The notes: generated by a model from the letters alone, not told the origin. A stretch of 64,000 nt of DNA from Mesostigma viride (GCA_009746045.1 RPFO01000929.1:1-64000), one strand, 5' to 3'. Positions 25,849 through 34,731 are shown, numbered from the stretch's first letter. Numbers and translations: made by a program.

Positions 25849-26631
25849 CTAGTCGCATGCATTCCTTGCTCTCTCCACCAAAGCAGAGGCCAGGACGACC
25901 CTTTCCACGACCTTTTCAATTTCCTCCCCCTCAGCATCAGCAACAACGGTCATGGCAAATCGGGCTTGGCGCTTAACCCCCGATGCCAGAACGGCAGCCA
26001 TCTCCACACGAGTTTTTGACACTTCAACAGGTACAGGCAATTCGCCGACCGCAAAAGTAAGCCTTGCGAGGTGCGGGACCCACCAATCACCTTCCAAAAA
26101 TCCGCAACCCCATCCAATCATGAAATACAACAACAGGTCTGCGCCCATGGCGCCTGCGATATCCAAGTCGTCATGCGAAACAATCGCATGCACGTCATCC
26201 TCCGAGCACAGCATCCATGTAAAAACGGCGTCCCCGAAACCTTGGCAGTAGGCATACGAGTCAAAGTCAGGGTGATTCAACATCCATTCCCGCGACCGGA
26301 CCGCCATTCTTTCCAGACTTCCAGCACCGTCCACCTCAAAACTCAGGACAAGAGGTCCTTCACCAGCACTGGACTCGCCATTCACAAACAACAAGCCTCC
26401 TTTGATCACCTCTTGCATCTCCCCTGACAACTTGGCGTGTCCATCACAAAAAGGCATGCAATCCGTCCCGAATGGAAGCTGGCAATCCCGGGCGATACAT
26501 CCCCCCTTTTTTGCAAACAAATCCTTCACCCTCCCTGCCATTCCCGTTCGCACGCTGACATGACGCACGCACAAGTCATCCCCTCCTGCTCTCGCTTCCT
26601 GGCACCACGCAACCGTGCATTTGACCGCCAT
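25849..26631 (-). CDS. CX4C/CX2H zinc-finger family protein (paralogue 3)
   Basis: Start at ATG 26631 (TCGCAG ATG GCG GTC), parallel to paralogue 1; an in-frame upstream ATG at 26661 would add MCIKRCWWSQ. Two fingers: CTVAWCQEARAGGDDLCVRH (CX4CX10CX2H) and CIARDCQLPFGTDCMPFCDGH. The following VLSFEVDGAGSLERMAVRS and DFDSYAYCQGFGD align loosely with the VLHF...ER...SAYGFAHG region of paralogue 1. A hydrophobic patch (GADLLLYFMIGWGCGF) could be a buried core or a short membrane segment. Ends NACD, like the neighbouring RLCD. Function unknown. Confidence 0.65.
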   Translation of the reverse strand: MAVKCTVAWCQEARAGGDDLCVRHVSVRTGMAGRVKDLFAKKGGCIARDCQLPFGTDCMPFCDGHAKLSGEMQEVIKGGLLFVNGESSAGEGPLVLSFEVDGAGSLERMAVRSREWMLNHPDFDSYAYCQGFGDAVFTWMLCSEDDVHAIVSHDDLDIAGAMGADLLLYFMIGWGCGFLEGDWWVPHLARLTFAVGELPVPVEVSKTRVEMAAVLASGVKRQARFAMTVVADAEGEEIEKVVERVVLASALVERARNACD

Positions 26632-26670
26632 CTGCGACCACCAACACCGTTTGATACACATTTCTCACCG

Positions 26671-26684
26671 TCAACGGCCGTTGG
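26671..26684. promoter_or_regulatory. Palindrome variant upstream of paralogue 3
   Basis: TCAACGGCCGTTGG, 40 bp before ATG 26631. It is the first of three palindromes in a segment duplicated at 27510-27765. Confidence 0.5.
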
Positions 26685-26741
26685 CTTGAAACAACAAGAA
26701 TGATTTATTACTCGCACGAAAATCACACCATTTTCCAGTCT

Positions 26742-26755
26742 CCAACGGCCGTTGG
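26742..26755. repeat. Palindrome
   Basis: Perfect CCAACGGCCGTTGG; second dyad of the duplicated leader, with flanks TTTTCCAGTCT and CGCACGAAAAA that extend the symmetry. Confidence 0.8.
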
Positions 26756-26847
26756 CGCACGAAAAATGCACGAAAAAAATTTTTATTATGCATTTATTGA
26801 TTACATCCATAGTGCCACGTGGCGAATCACACCCAACTTTCCAGCTG

Positions 26848-26861
26848 CCAACGGCCGTTGG
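26848..26861. repeat. Palindrome
   Basis: Perfect CCAACGGCCGTTGG, 26 bp beyond the stop of the 27504 gene; third dyad of the duplicated leader. Confidence 0.8.
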
Positions 26862-26886
26862 CGCAAAGAAAATCACACCCAACACT

Positions 26887-27504
26887 TCAGTCGCATAATC
26901 GATTCGCGTCAGTCACGCACTCGAACTTGTACTCCTGCCCCAACGCGTACATCACCTCACGAACCGCTTTCTCAAACTCGTCAACACCGTCGGGTCCCCA
27001 CTCATGCACGTATTCCCTCAACCAGAACATGCAATCTCCAGCAGACACGAACAGCCGGTCGATGATCAGGTCAGTGTGATGCTTGAAGTACTTGCCGTCC
27101 TTCAAGATGACCCATTCGAACCGTCCCACCTCCCCTAAACCCTTAAACCCTTCTCCCCTATCATATGGCCGCGCCATCGGTATCCAACTTTCATTACCAT
27201 CAGCATCGATCGACTGAAAACAAATTGGGCTGGGTATTGATGGATCATAGGGCCTTATAGCACCACACCTCACAAGCACCTCCTCAAATGGCTCTACGGT
27301 CGGCTTTGGGAGTCCCCGACCCTCGATATTGAAAACAAGAGCCGCGGCCTTCGCGACATCCGGTCTCAAAAGAGACCTTTCACCCTCCTTGGGCATAAAA
27401 TCCAGCTTAATGTCCGGCAGAAGCCTGAGCGCGCTCTTAACCACTCCCAGAAGCCTGTCTTCCAAGTTGATCCACTCGCCCCCCTCCGTCCTGTAGAACG
27501 TCAT
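26887..27504 (-). CDS. Unknown protein of the minus-strand cluster
   Basis: ATG at 27504 (TTGCAG ATG ACG TTC) gives MTFYRTEGGEWINLEDRLL. About 205 codons with normal composition: LVFNIEGRGLPKPTVEPFEE, then FEWVILKDGKYFKHHTDL, then a C-terminal helix EKAVREVMYALGQEY. No zinc finger is seen, but it shares with paralogue 3 the CAG-ATG context, the upstream palindrome segment and a C-terminal CD. A decayed copy of its C-terminus lies at 27780-27888. Function unknown. Confidence 0.6.
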   Translation of the reverse strand: MTFYRTEGGEWINLEDRLLGVVKSALRLLPDIKLDFMPKEGERSLLRPDVAKAAALVFNIEGRGLPKPTVEPFEEVLVRCGAIRPYDPSIPSPICFQSIDADGNESWIPMARPYDRGEGFKGLGEVGRFEWVILKDGKYFKHHTDLIIDRLFVSAGDCMFWLREYVHEWGPDGVDEFEKAVREVMYALGQEYKFECVTDANRLCD

Positions 27505-27544
27505 CTGCAACCCACCGACACCGTTTGATATACATTTCTCACCG

Positions 27545-27558
27545 TCAACGGCCGTTGG
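27545..27558. promoter_or_regulatory. Palindrome variant upstream of the 27504 gene
   Basis: TCAACGGCCGTTGG, 41 bp before the ATG. Same variant and nearly the same spacing as at 26671. Confidence 0.5.
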
Positions 27559-27623
27559 CTTGAAAAAACAACAAGAATTTTAAGATTTATTACGCGCACA
27601 AAGCACACACTAGTTTTCAGTCT

Positions 27624-27637
27624 CCAACGGCCGTTGG
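27624..27637. repeat. Palindrome
   Basis: Perfect dyad, the counterpart of 26742. Confidence 0.8.
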
Positions 27638-27746
27638 CGCACGAAAAATGTTTTATTATGCATTTATTAATTACATCCATGGTGCCACGTGGCAAACCAC
27701 ACCCTACTTCCGGGTGCGAAGAAAATCAAACGCTAATTTGCAAGTT

Positions 27747-27760
27747 CCAACGGCCGTTGG
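27747..27760. repeat. Palindrome
   Basis: Perfect dyad, the counterpart of 26848. Confidence 0.8.
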
Positions 27761-27779
27761 CGCAAGAAAATCACACCCA

Positions 27780-27888
27780 AAATGCCTTCAGTCGCAGAAT
27801 CCATTCCCCTCACGCAGTCGAACAGGGGTACTGTTCCCCCAGCGCGGACATCGCCTCACAAATCGCCCTTGGGTACGATTCAGTCCCA
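27780..27888 (-). pseudogene. Decayed C-terminal copy of the 26887 gene
   Basis: Minus-strand translation contains RAICEAMSALGEQYPCSTA, aligning with KAVREVMYALGQEYKFECV at the end of the 26887-27504 gene. The DNA around both stops is also similar (CTTCAGTCGCA). It lies directly after the stop of the MYND gene and has its own premature stop, so it is a relic of a tandem duplication. Confidence 0.6.
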
Positions 27889-28679
27889 TCAAAAAACCTT
27901 GAACATTTCACCTTTGAACTTGAAATGCACTTCACCCCCCATCCGAATTACAAGTCCGGCCAAATTGACACCAGACCAGCTGTCTGTAACGTCGCCGTGC
28001 ATAGTGCTGAGAGACTTTCTCGCCTCACGATACTTGGTACACCACTTCTTGTGTTCCTCCCAGTCCGCACGCTGGCATTCGGCAGCACAATACCGGACGT
28101 CTCGACAACCCCCGCACTTGCGGTGGACACCCTCCATCACAGAGCACGCCTGATTCGAGCAACACTTTGGAAGCGAGCCGAGCATCGGCCCTCCCACCCC
28201 CGGGAGAACGATCATCCGTGAAAACGTCAATTTCACGTACTCGGAATTCCCGAATGTAAAATGGAAACCTTCAAACCCCCCCCCTCTACTCTCGCCGATA
28301 CGGTCAATCTCGGCTGCGCCTCACTCGCGTCTGGAAATTTCCCCCACTGGTCTTTCTCCCACTGGTCCCACCCAACCTTTCCGACATACGACACCAGAAG
28401 TCGAAACTCGACGTCTCGATTGAGTGGAACCCGATCCGCCGGCGTGGGCTTGTAGAATCCGCCAGCCAAGGCGAAGTACATGTCCAGCAACTGGAGATTA
28501 ATCTGTCGTCCTACTGAGGCGAACGAGTCATACACGACCAAAACCGCAAACTGGCGACCCAGGCGCTTCTCGTGCTGCCGTACCCATCCGTGGATCTCGC
28601 GAGCCCGGTTAAGTACGTTTGCTGCCACGCAGGCAATCGCAGCGCGGGTCGAAGATTCCAGCTCGCCCGTCTCCGCCAT
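27889..28679 (-). pseudogene. MYND-finger protein (paralogue a), frameshifted at a C-run
   Basis: ATG 28679 opens a frame (MAETGELESSTRAAIACV; FAVLVVYDSFASVGRQINL; VEFRLLVSYVGKV) that breaks at nine Cs on plus (28276-28284). The continuing frame carries the MYND zinc finger, CGGCRDVRYCAAECQRADW with EEHKKWC, and ends FKVF at 27889. The whole order matches the intact paralogue at 33520-34296. MYND fingers bind proline-containing peptides in partner proteins. The break may be a sequencing error, since it is in a homopolymer. An imperfect palindrome lies 55 bp upstream. Confidence 0.75.
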
Positions 28680-28733
28680 CCCTCCCCTGCGCCAATTGGC
28701 ACGTGCGTAATACGTAAGTAATGTTTTTCAAGT

Positions 28734-31218
28734 CTAACGGCCGTTGGCTCACAACCCCCCTGTGGGAAGGGTGGATGCCTTACGAACCATTCAACCACAT
28801 CTTTATGCTCAGCTAGATTTTTGGAGGCCTTTCTTGGAAGGCACATGGTAATAACCATTACTAAGCTGCATGAAAGACAGATCCTGCCTTACTGCCACCA
28901 AATGAAAAGAATGAAATGCACATGATAATGTTTTTCCAATTCCAACGGCCGTTGGCTCACAACCCCCCTGTGGGAAGGGTGGATGCCTTACGAACCAGTC
29001 AAGCCCCATCTTTATGCTCAGCTAGATTTTTTGGAGGCCTTTCTAGGAGAAAAATGGTAAATAGCCACCACTAAGCTGCATAAAAGACACATCCTGCCTT
29101 ACTGCCACCAAATGAAACGAATGAAATGCACATGGTAATGTTTTTCAAGTCTAACGGCCGTTGGCTCACAACCCCCCTGTGGGAAGGGTGGATGCCTTAC
29201 GAACCATCCAACCACATCTTTATGCTCAGCTAGATTTTTGGAGGCCTTTCTTGGAAGGCACATGGTAATAACCATCACTAAGCTGCATGAAAGACACATC
29301 CTGCCTTACTGCCACCAAATGAAAAGAATGAAATGCACATGATAATGTTTTTCCAATTCCAACGGCCGTTGGCTCACAACCCCCCTGTGGGAAGGGTGGA
29401 TGCCTTACGAACCAGTCAAGCCCCATCTTTATGCTCAGCTAGATTTTTTGGAGGCCTTTCTAGGAGAAAAATGGTAAATAGCCACCACTAAGCTGCATAA
29501 AAGACACATCCTGCCTTATTGCCACCCAATTAAACGAATGAAATGCACATGGTAATGTTTTTCGAGTCCAACGGCCGTTGGCTCACAACCCCCCTGTGGG
29601 AAGGGTGGATGCCTTACGAACCATTCAACCACATCTTTATGCTCAGCTAGATTTTTGGAGGCCTTTCTTGGAAGAAAAATGGTAATAACAATCACTAAGC
29701 TGCATGAAAGACACATCCTGCCTTATTGCCACCAAATGAAACGAATGAAATGCACATTTTAATGTTTTTCCAATTCCAACGGCCGTTGGCTCACAACCCC
29801 CCTGTGGGAAGGGTGGATGCCTTACGAACCATTCAACCACATCTTTATGCTCAGCTAGATTTTTGGAGGCCTTTCTTGGAAGAAAAATGGTAATAGCCAC
29901 CACAAAGCTGAATGAAAGATACATCCTGGCTGATTGCCAACCCACTCAAAGGAATGAAATGCACATGTCCAACGGCCGTTGGCTCACAACCCCCCTGTGG
30001 GAAGGGTGGATGCCTTACGAACCATCCAACCACATCTTTATGCTCAGCTAGATTTTTGGAGGCCTTTCTTGGAAGGCACATGGTAATAACCATCACTAAG
30101 CTGCATGAAAGACACATCCTGCCTTACTGCCACCCAATGAAACGAATGAAATGCACATGATAATGTTTTTCCAATTCCAACGGCCGTTGGCTCACAACCC
30201 CCCTGTGGGAAGGGTGGATGCCTTACGAACCAGTCAAGCCCCATCTTTATGCTCAGCTAGATTTTTTGGAGGCCTTTCTAGGAGAAAAATGGTAAATAGC
30301 CACCACTAAGCTGCATAAAAGACACATCCTGCCTTATTGCCACCCAATTAAACGAATGAAATGCACATGGTAATGTTTTTCGAGTCCAACGGCCGTTGGC
30401 TCACAACCCCCCTGTGGGAAGGGTGGATGCCTTACGAACCATTCAACCACATCTTTATGCTCAGCTAGATTTTTGGAGGCCTTTCTTGGAAGAAAAATGG
30501 TAATAACAATCACTAAGCTGCATGAAAGACACATCCTGCATTATTGCCACCAAATGAAACGAATGAAATGCACATTTTATTGTTTTTCCAATTCCAACGG
30601 CCGTTTGCTCACAACCCCCCTGTGGGAAGGGTGGATGCCTTATGAACCATTCAACCACATCTTTATGCTCAGCTAGATTTTTGGAGGCCTTTCTTGGAAG
30701 AAAAATGGTAATAGCCACCACAAAGCTGAATGAAAGATACATCCTGGCTGATTGCCAACCCACTCAAAGGAATGAAATGCACATGTCCAACGGCCGTTGG
30801 CTCACAACCCCCCTCTGGGAAGGGTGGATGCCTTACGAACCATTCAACCACATCTTTATGCTCAGCTAGATTTTTGGAGGCCTTTCTTGGAAGAAAAATG
30901 GTAAATAGCCATCACTAAGCTGCATGAAAGACACATCCTGCCTTATTGCCACCCAATGAAACGAATGAAATGCACATGATAATGTTTTTCCAATTCCAAC
31001 GGCCGTTGGCTCACAACCCCCCTCTGGGAAGGGTGGATGCCTTACGAACCAGTGAAGCCCATGTTTATGCTCAGCTAGATTTTTTGGAGGCCTTTCTTGG
31101 AAGAAAAATGGTAATAGCCACCACTAAGCTGCATGAAAGACACATCCTGGCTGCTTGCCACCCTATCAAACGAATAAAAAGCATATGATAATGTTTTTCC
31201 AATTCCAACGGCCGTTGG
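28734..31218. repeat. About 209-bp tandem array built on the palindrome, 13 dyads
   Basis: Dyads start at 28734, 28942, 29151, 29359, 29568, 29776, 29969, 30177, 30386, 30594, 30787, 30996 and 31205. Spacing is 208-209 bp, twice 193. Outside the dyad the unit is unlike the 46- and 62-bp arrays: GGGAAGGGTGGATGCCTTAC, TTATGCTCAGCTAGATTTTT, AAGCTGCATGAAAGACACAT. Alternating unit variants show higher-order doubling. Short ORFs of 60-100 codons recur in every unit and are repeat artefacts. Confidence 0.95.
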
Positions 31219-31257
31219 CTCACAACCCCCTTCGGGTAGAGGCCTTACGGACCAGTC

Positions 31258-31435
31258 AGAAAGTGTCCACCAAGCTGTTCCCCCCACACCCACAGTTGTC
31301 CTTGTCCACATACCTTTCCAGTACAGTTGTCCTCAGCTTCTCAGCAACGGGCGACTCCTCTCCTTTCTGCCTTGACAGATATCACATAAACAAAACACGA
31401 TCACGAGAGCATCAGGATTGTTAGAGGTTTCCTCC
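31258..31435 (-). other. Possible small exon(s)
   Basis: On minus, TGTCAAGGCAG looks like an acceptor and is followed by an open stretch KGEESPVAEKLRTTVLERY ending at a stop near 31258. An alternative ATG at about 31435 opens a 34-codon frame across the same region (MEETSNNPDALVIVF). Neither is supported by homology. Confidence 0.2.
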
Positions 31436-31566
31436 ATCGCAAAACCGTAAGATACACACACCTCAAAAACCAACTTTCTTGTCCTCCCAAATAACATATG
31501 TTTTTAAATGTAAAATAAATCACATTCATATTCTGTCACTTGATTTAACCACACAAATTTTCAGGT

Positions 31567-31580
31567 CCAACGCCCGTTGG
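31567..31580. repeat. Broken palindrome
   Basis: CCAACGCCCGTTGG has one central base changed, so the dyad is disrupted. Confidence 0.7.
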
Positions 31581-31606
31581 CATTACGCCTCTTCCCGGTA
31601 AAAGAG

Positions 31607-31829
31607 TATTTATTGCTCCAACCCCACAAAAAACTCGTTCCGGACCTGATCGAAGCGAAGAGCACTGGCAGGGATCGGAGTCGAGCCAGATTTGTGTGCG
31701 GAACATGATGGCTGGCCTACCTCACTCCCCAACATCAATGTGGACCTGGGTTCGAACCCTGTCAGTGCTATTCGCTTCGAACAGTTCCGGAACGAGTTTT
31801 TTGTGGGTGTGGAGCAATAATGTCGACAT
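31607..31829. repeat. Foldback element with tRNA-like arm ends
   Basis: Two arms of about 75 bp are imperfect inverted repeats: TATTGCTCCA, CAAAAAACTCGTTCCGGA, GAAGCGAAGAGCACTG on the left, and their complement on the right up to GGAGCAATAA. The inner end of the right arm, GGGTTCGAACCCTGTCAGTGCT split around the arm turn, matches a tRNA T-arm and acceptor 3' strand. The loop is about 50 bp. It could be a foldback transposon or a tRNA-derived short element. Confidence 0.6.
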
Positions 31830-32023
31830 TTTCAGTCTGTTCAGCCTAAAAAAATCACAAGCAGATGCGACGGCCCCTCCATTAAACAAATTATCCACCA
31901 CTGTTGCGCTACACTAGCAATGTTTGTCAAGGTCCAACGCATCAAATAAATCACAACCATTGGTCACTCCATTTAACAAAATACCCACAACTTTTTAACC
32001 ACACTAGAAATGTTTTTTGAGGT

Positions 32024-32037
32024 CCAACGGCCGTTGG
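32024..32037. repeat. Palindrome
   Basis: Isolated perfect dyad in non-coding sequence downstream of the F-box-like gene. Confidence 0.8.
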
Positions 32038-32210
32038 AATCCAAAAAATGCCGAATTCATGTCAAATTTATATATATGTGACAGTTGACAGAATTCGAGA
32101 TAATTAAATTATCAAAGCCAGCTTTAGCCATCAGCCTTACCCATCAGCAAAAATTGGCGAATTTCATTCAATATTAGAATTCAAAATTTATTAATGAAAT
32201 TTATGTTTCA

Positions 32211-33158
32211 TCATTCAACCTCTTCAGAATCCTCATCCAAACACAACATCATGTCCCCTTTCCACTTGTACATACTACTCTCGGCCAAATACAGCAAGCG
32301 TGCCTTCTTCCCCCCAAAAAACTTGAGATAATCCGGTGTGAAGATTGTTCCGCTGAGGACCTGCATAGCTAACTCCACCAAAACGCTTGCCATATCCTCC
32401 TCCCTACACCTCCTCTCTAATAAGGCCTTCATGTCTGCGTTCTCATCAAATCCCATGATCAGAACTGCACATGCCATTCCTCCCCCCTCCAGAGGCAGCC
32501 CCTCCAAAAGCTTCACCCATTCTGCCTCCCTACGCGCTCTCCTCCCCGGAGGAAAAAAAATGTCCTCATCCGGGTCATAAGGAGTATCGCAGAACCAGAA
32601 AATGCTCCGTAACCCCCATAGTTCATAATTATCGTACAAGTCATCCATTTCCTTTCCCAATTGGCGTAAGCGAGCTGTCCACCCCCTCCAATTCCTCTCC
32701 AACACACGTCTCCTCTCAGCACGCTCGGACCTGAACAACCCTCCCATCGTCCTTGCTCGTGCATGTCCCTCTGGTGCTGGCTGGCGTCCTAACACCTCCT
32801 CAACTTCTTCACAATATACCTTAAAATACATTCCCCTTGTGACGAGTGTGTAGGGGGTGATATCAGCGCTTGCACACTTTACTTGCCCGCCATACAATTC
32901 TCGGAAAAGAGACTCAGTTATCAATGTACGAGGACCATCCCCGAATGCGTCCACGAACCCAGAAATTAACTTAAAGCTGAATTGGGGTTCATACCTCCCC
33001 GACACCGCTTCCCTAGCCCCTCTACAAACTGCTTCAAAGCGGGCTACGTCGGGCGCCTCCATAAAAGCTGCGACTTCGGTCCAAATTTCCCACGGCAGTG
33101 AGATATCCCCTTCCATTATCGGCCCCGACGTCAAACTTGTCCCCTCTGCACATAACAT
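32211..33158 (-). CDS. F-box-like protein
   Basis: Two candidate starts: ATG 33158 (MLCAEGTSLTSG) and ATG 33116 (MEGDISLPWEIW). The second puts the F-box at the very N-terminus, common in this family. The F-box pattern is SLPWEIWTEVAAFM followed by APDVARFEAVCRGAREAV. F-box proteins recruit substrates to SCF ubiquitin ligases through Skp1. The remaining 250 residues are of normal composition without visible repeats (no LRR, Kelch or WD), so the substrate is unknown. An imperfect palindrome lies at 33237-33250. The longer open frame to 33233 begins with TTG and is not preferred. Confidence 0.6.
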   Translation of the reverse strand: MLCAEGTSLTSGPIMEGDISLPWEIWTEVAAFMEAPDVARFEAVCRGAREAVSGRYEPQFSFKLISGFVDAFGDGPRTLITESLFRELYGGQVKCASADITPYTLVTRGMYFKVYCEEVEEVLGRQPAPEGHARARTMGGLFRSERAERRRVLERNWRGWTARLRQLGKEMDDLYDNYELWGLRSIFWFCDTPYDPDEDIFFPPGRRARREAEWVKLLEGLPLEGGGMACAVLIMGFDENADMKALLERRCREEDMASVLVELAMQVLSGTIFTPDYLKFFGGKKARLLYLAESSMYKWKGDMMLCLDEDSEEVE

Positions 33159-33236
33159 ACATCGACGTCCATCCTTAAAAAAAATGAGGTTTTGTCGGAA
33201 AGAAAATATGCAAACGTTAGGCGAGGTTTCCAATCC

Positions 33237-33250
33237 CTAACGGCCGTTGG
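33237..33250. promoter_or_regulatory. Palindrome variant upstream of the F-box-like gene
   Basis: CTAACGGCCGTTGG, the same variant as at 28734 upstream of the MYND paralogue, imperfect on the gene-facing side. Confidence 0.5.
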
Positions 33251-33289
33251 GTCACTAATTGTTGTTTAACCCACTACAGTCGCATGAGA

Positions 33290-33450
33290 GAAAACGAAAG
33301 TCAATTTTATTCCAATTTCAAAGTGAAAGGAGAATTCACTATTACACCATTTTACAACACAAATCAGGTCAATTTTATTCCAATTTCAAAGTGAAAAGAG
33401 AATTCACCATTACACCATTTTACAACACAAATCAGGACTACATACACAAA
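33290..33450. repeat. About 76-bp direct repeat, two copies
   Basis: GTCAATTTTATTCCAATTTC through CATTTTACAACACAAATCAG occurs twice in tandem with few changes between the F-box-like gene and the MYND gene. No coding role is seen. Confidence 0.8.
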
Positions 33451-33519
33451 TTTCAAACCCAAAATGCGTCCAGTTTTCCAGCCTCAAAAGCAAATTATTA
33501 CTCTACATTTCCAGTTTTT

Positions 33520-34296
33520 CTATGAGGAAGAACCGTAGTAGAAGGTGAAGGAGAAGTCAACCTCAGAGAAGTCGACCTCGGTTCCATCCAGTATGGTCGT
33601 CCTGTTTACCCCCCTTATCACCCCTGCCAGCCCCTCCCTTGCTTGCCTCAGACGTTCGCATCTATCCTTATGCCTACTCCAGTCAGCACGCTGGCACTCC
33701 TCACTGCAATATCTGGCATCCCTACATCCTCTACACCACTTCTGAGGGCCTGTGTCGCACCCACACCCCTCCTTGGAGCAATTTCGCATACCACGCATGG
33801 GAGCCCCATCCCTCACGATCGGGTCAGAGAGCAAGAAAAAGTTCATGTTGAGGGGTACTTCTGCCCCTACACACGCATCAGCCCTCACGCGCAGGGAAGA
33901 CGTAACATTCGGGTAAAATGCGCGCCCGTAGGTGCACCCAAGCTGAGCCCCTTCCTCTTCCCCCAACTCTATCTTTGGCCCCTTTGTAATGAACGACACC
34001 AAAAGGCGGAACTCCCTCGTTGGGTCTATTGGCGCTCTTAGATCCATCTGTGGTACGAAAAAACCCTCTTGAATACAGAAGTTCATATCAGCTAGCTGGG
34101 CGTACATAACCCGATCCATTTGGCTGAACGAATCAAACGCCAATAAAACGGCCAAGTGGCGGCCTGTCTTCTCCTGCGCGACACGAACTTCCTCGAATAT
34201 GACACGCGACAGAAAGCGAACTTGTTTGTAAACGTTTTGAAGGACGCTTCCGTAGACTTCATTCACGATCTCGGACTCATTCGCGATCTCGGCCAT
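33520..34296 (-). CDS. MYND-finger protein (paralogue b), intact
   Basis: Start at ATG 34296 (MAEIANESEIVNEVYG); the open frame extends to a TTG at 34320. The N-terminal half (LAVLLAFDSFSQMDRVMY; REFRLLVSFITKGPK) aligns along its length with paralogue a at 27889-28679. It is followed by a MYND finger: CRGCRDARYCSEECQRADW with SRHKDRC, preceded by an extra pair CSKEGC. The C-terminal 40 residues are acidic/aromatic. 258 codons without a frameshift make this the reference copy for the family. MYND domains mediate protein-protein contact; the N-terminal domain is not one I recognise. Confidence 0.8.
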   Translation of the reverse strand: MAEIANESEIVNEVYGSVLQNVYKQVRFLSRVIFEEVRVAQEKTGRHLAVLLAFDSFSQMDRVMYAQLADMNFCIQEGFFVPQMDLRAPIDPTREFRLLVSFITKGPKIELGEEEGAQLGCTYGRAFYPNVTSSLRVRADACVGAEVPLNMNFFLLSDPIVRDGAPMRGMRNCSKEGCGCDTGPQKWCRGCRDARYCSEECQRADWSRHKDRCERLRQAREGLAGVIRGVNRTTILDGTEVDFSEVDFSFTFYYGSSS

Positions 34297-34476
34297 CTTT
34301 TTCAGGGAAAAAACGAACAAAAAGATTTACATCGCGGCCAAAAAAACGCGTTTTCCCATTAGTGTGTTTGCCTAATTTATTGTAATCATTCATTTTTAAA
34401 ACAGTCAGGTCCTTCACAACCTCAGAAAATGATTTCATTAAATTGGCATATACATTTAAAAACATCTTAGGTCGCA

Positions 34477-34731
34477 CTACTTTTTGCGTTTCAGTTTACG
34501 TTTGTTTCCCGGTTGAATAAAGTTGACACCATCCCCTTCATCGTCGGAAATTAAGGCCGGCATTTCGTCCACTTCAGCTTGTACATCATCTTTTTTCATC
34601 ACAACCATGGCTGGAATTGAATCCCAAAATTTCTCAATCGCTCTAACAACTTCGGCTGGCAGTTTTTTGGCCCCCCGTTCAACTGCCTCTCTCTCCTGGT
34701 TCGACACCGAAACGTCCTTGTCTTTCTCCAT
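34477..34731 (-). CDS. Small protein with a lysine/arginine-rich C-terminus
   Basis: ATG 34731 (MEKDKDVSVSNQEREAVERG) gives 84 codons, ending KRKLKRKK, a good nuclear localisation signal. Acidic middle (SDDEGDGVNF). CACGTGCAG lies 10 bp upstream, so this may be the last exon of a longer gene. No family recognised. Confidence 0.4.
   Translation of the reverse strand: MEKDKDVSVSNQEREAVERGAKKLPAEVVRAIEKFWDSIPAMVVMKKDDVQAEVDEMPALISDDEGDGVNFIQPGNKRKLKRKK

Noticed and set aside
28809-31311. Series of 66-100-codon frames with the motif RHPPFPQGGCEPTAVG
   Set aside because: One frame per 209-bp unit; they differ only as the repeat units differ and include the translated palindrome.
23644-34731. Integrated giant-virus segment (short genes, F-box, MYND, intergenic palindromes)
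   Set aside because: The gene mix and intergenic hairpins recall large DNA viruses, but no hallmark gene (capsid, packaging ATPase, polymerase) is present. The same palindrome also fills spliced introns of neighbouring genes. Not supported here.
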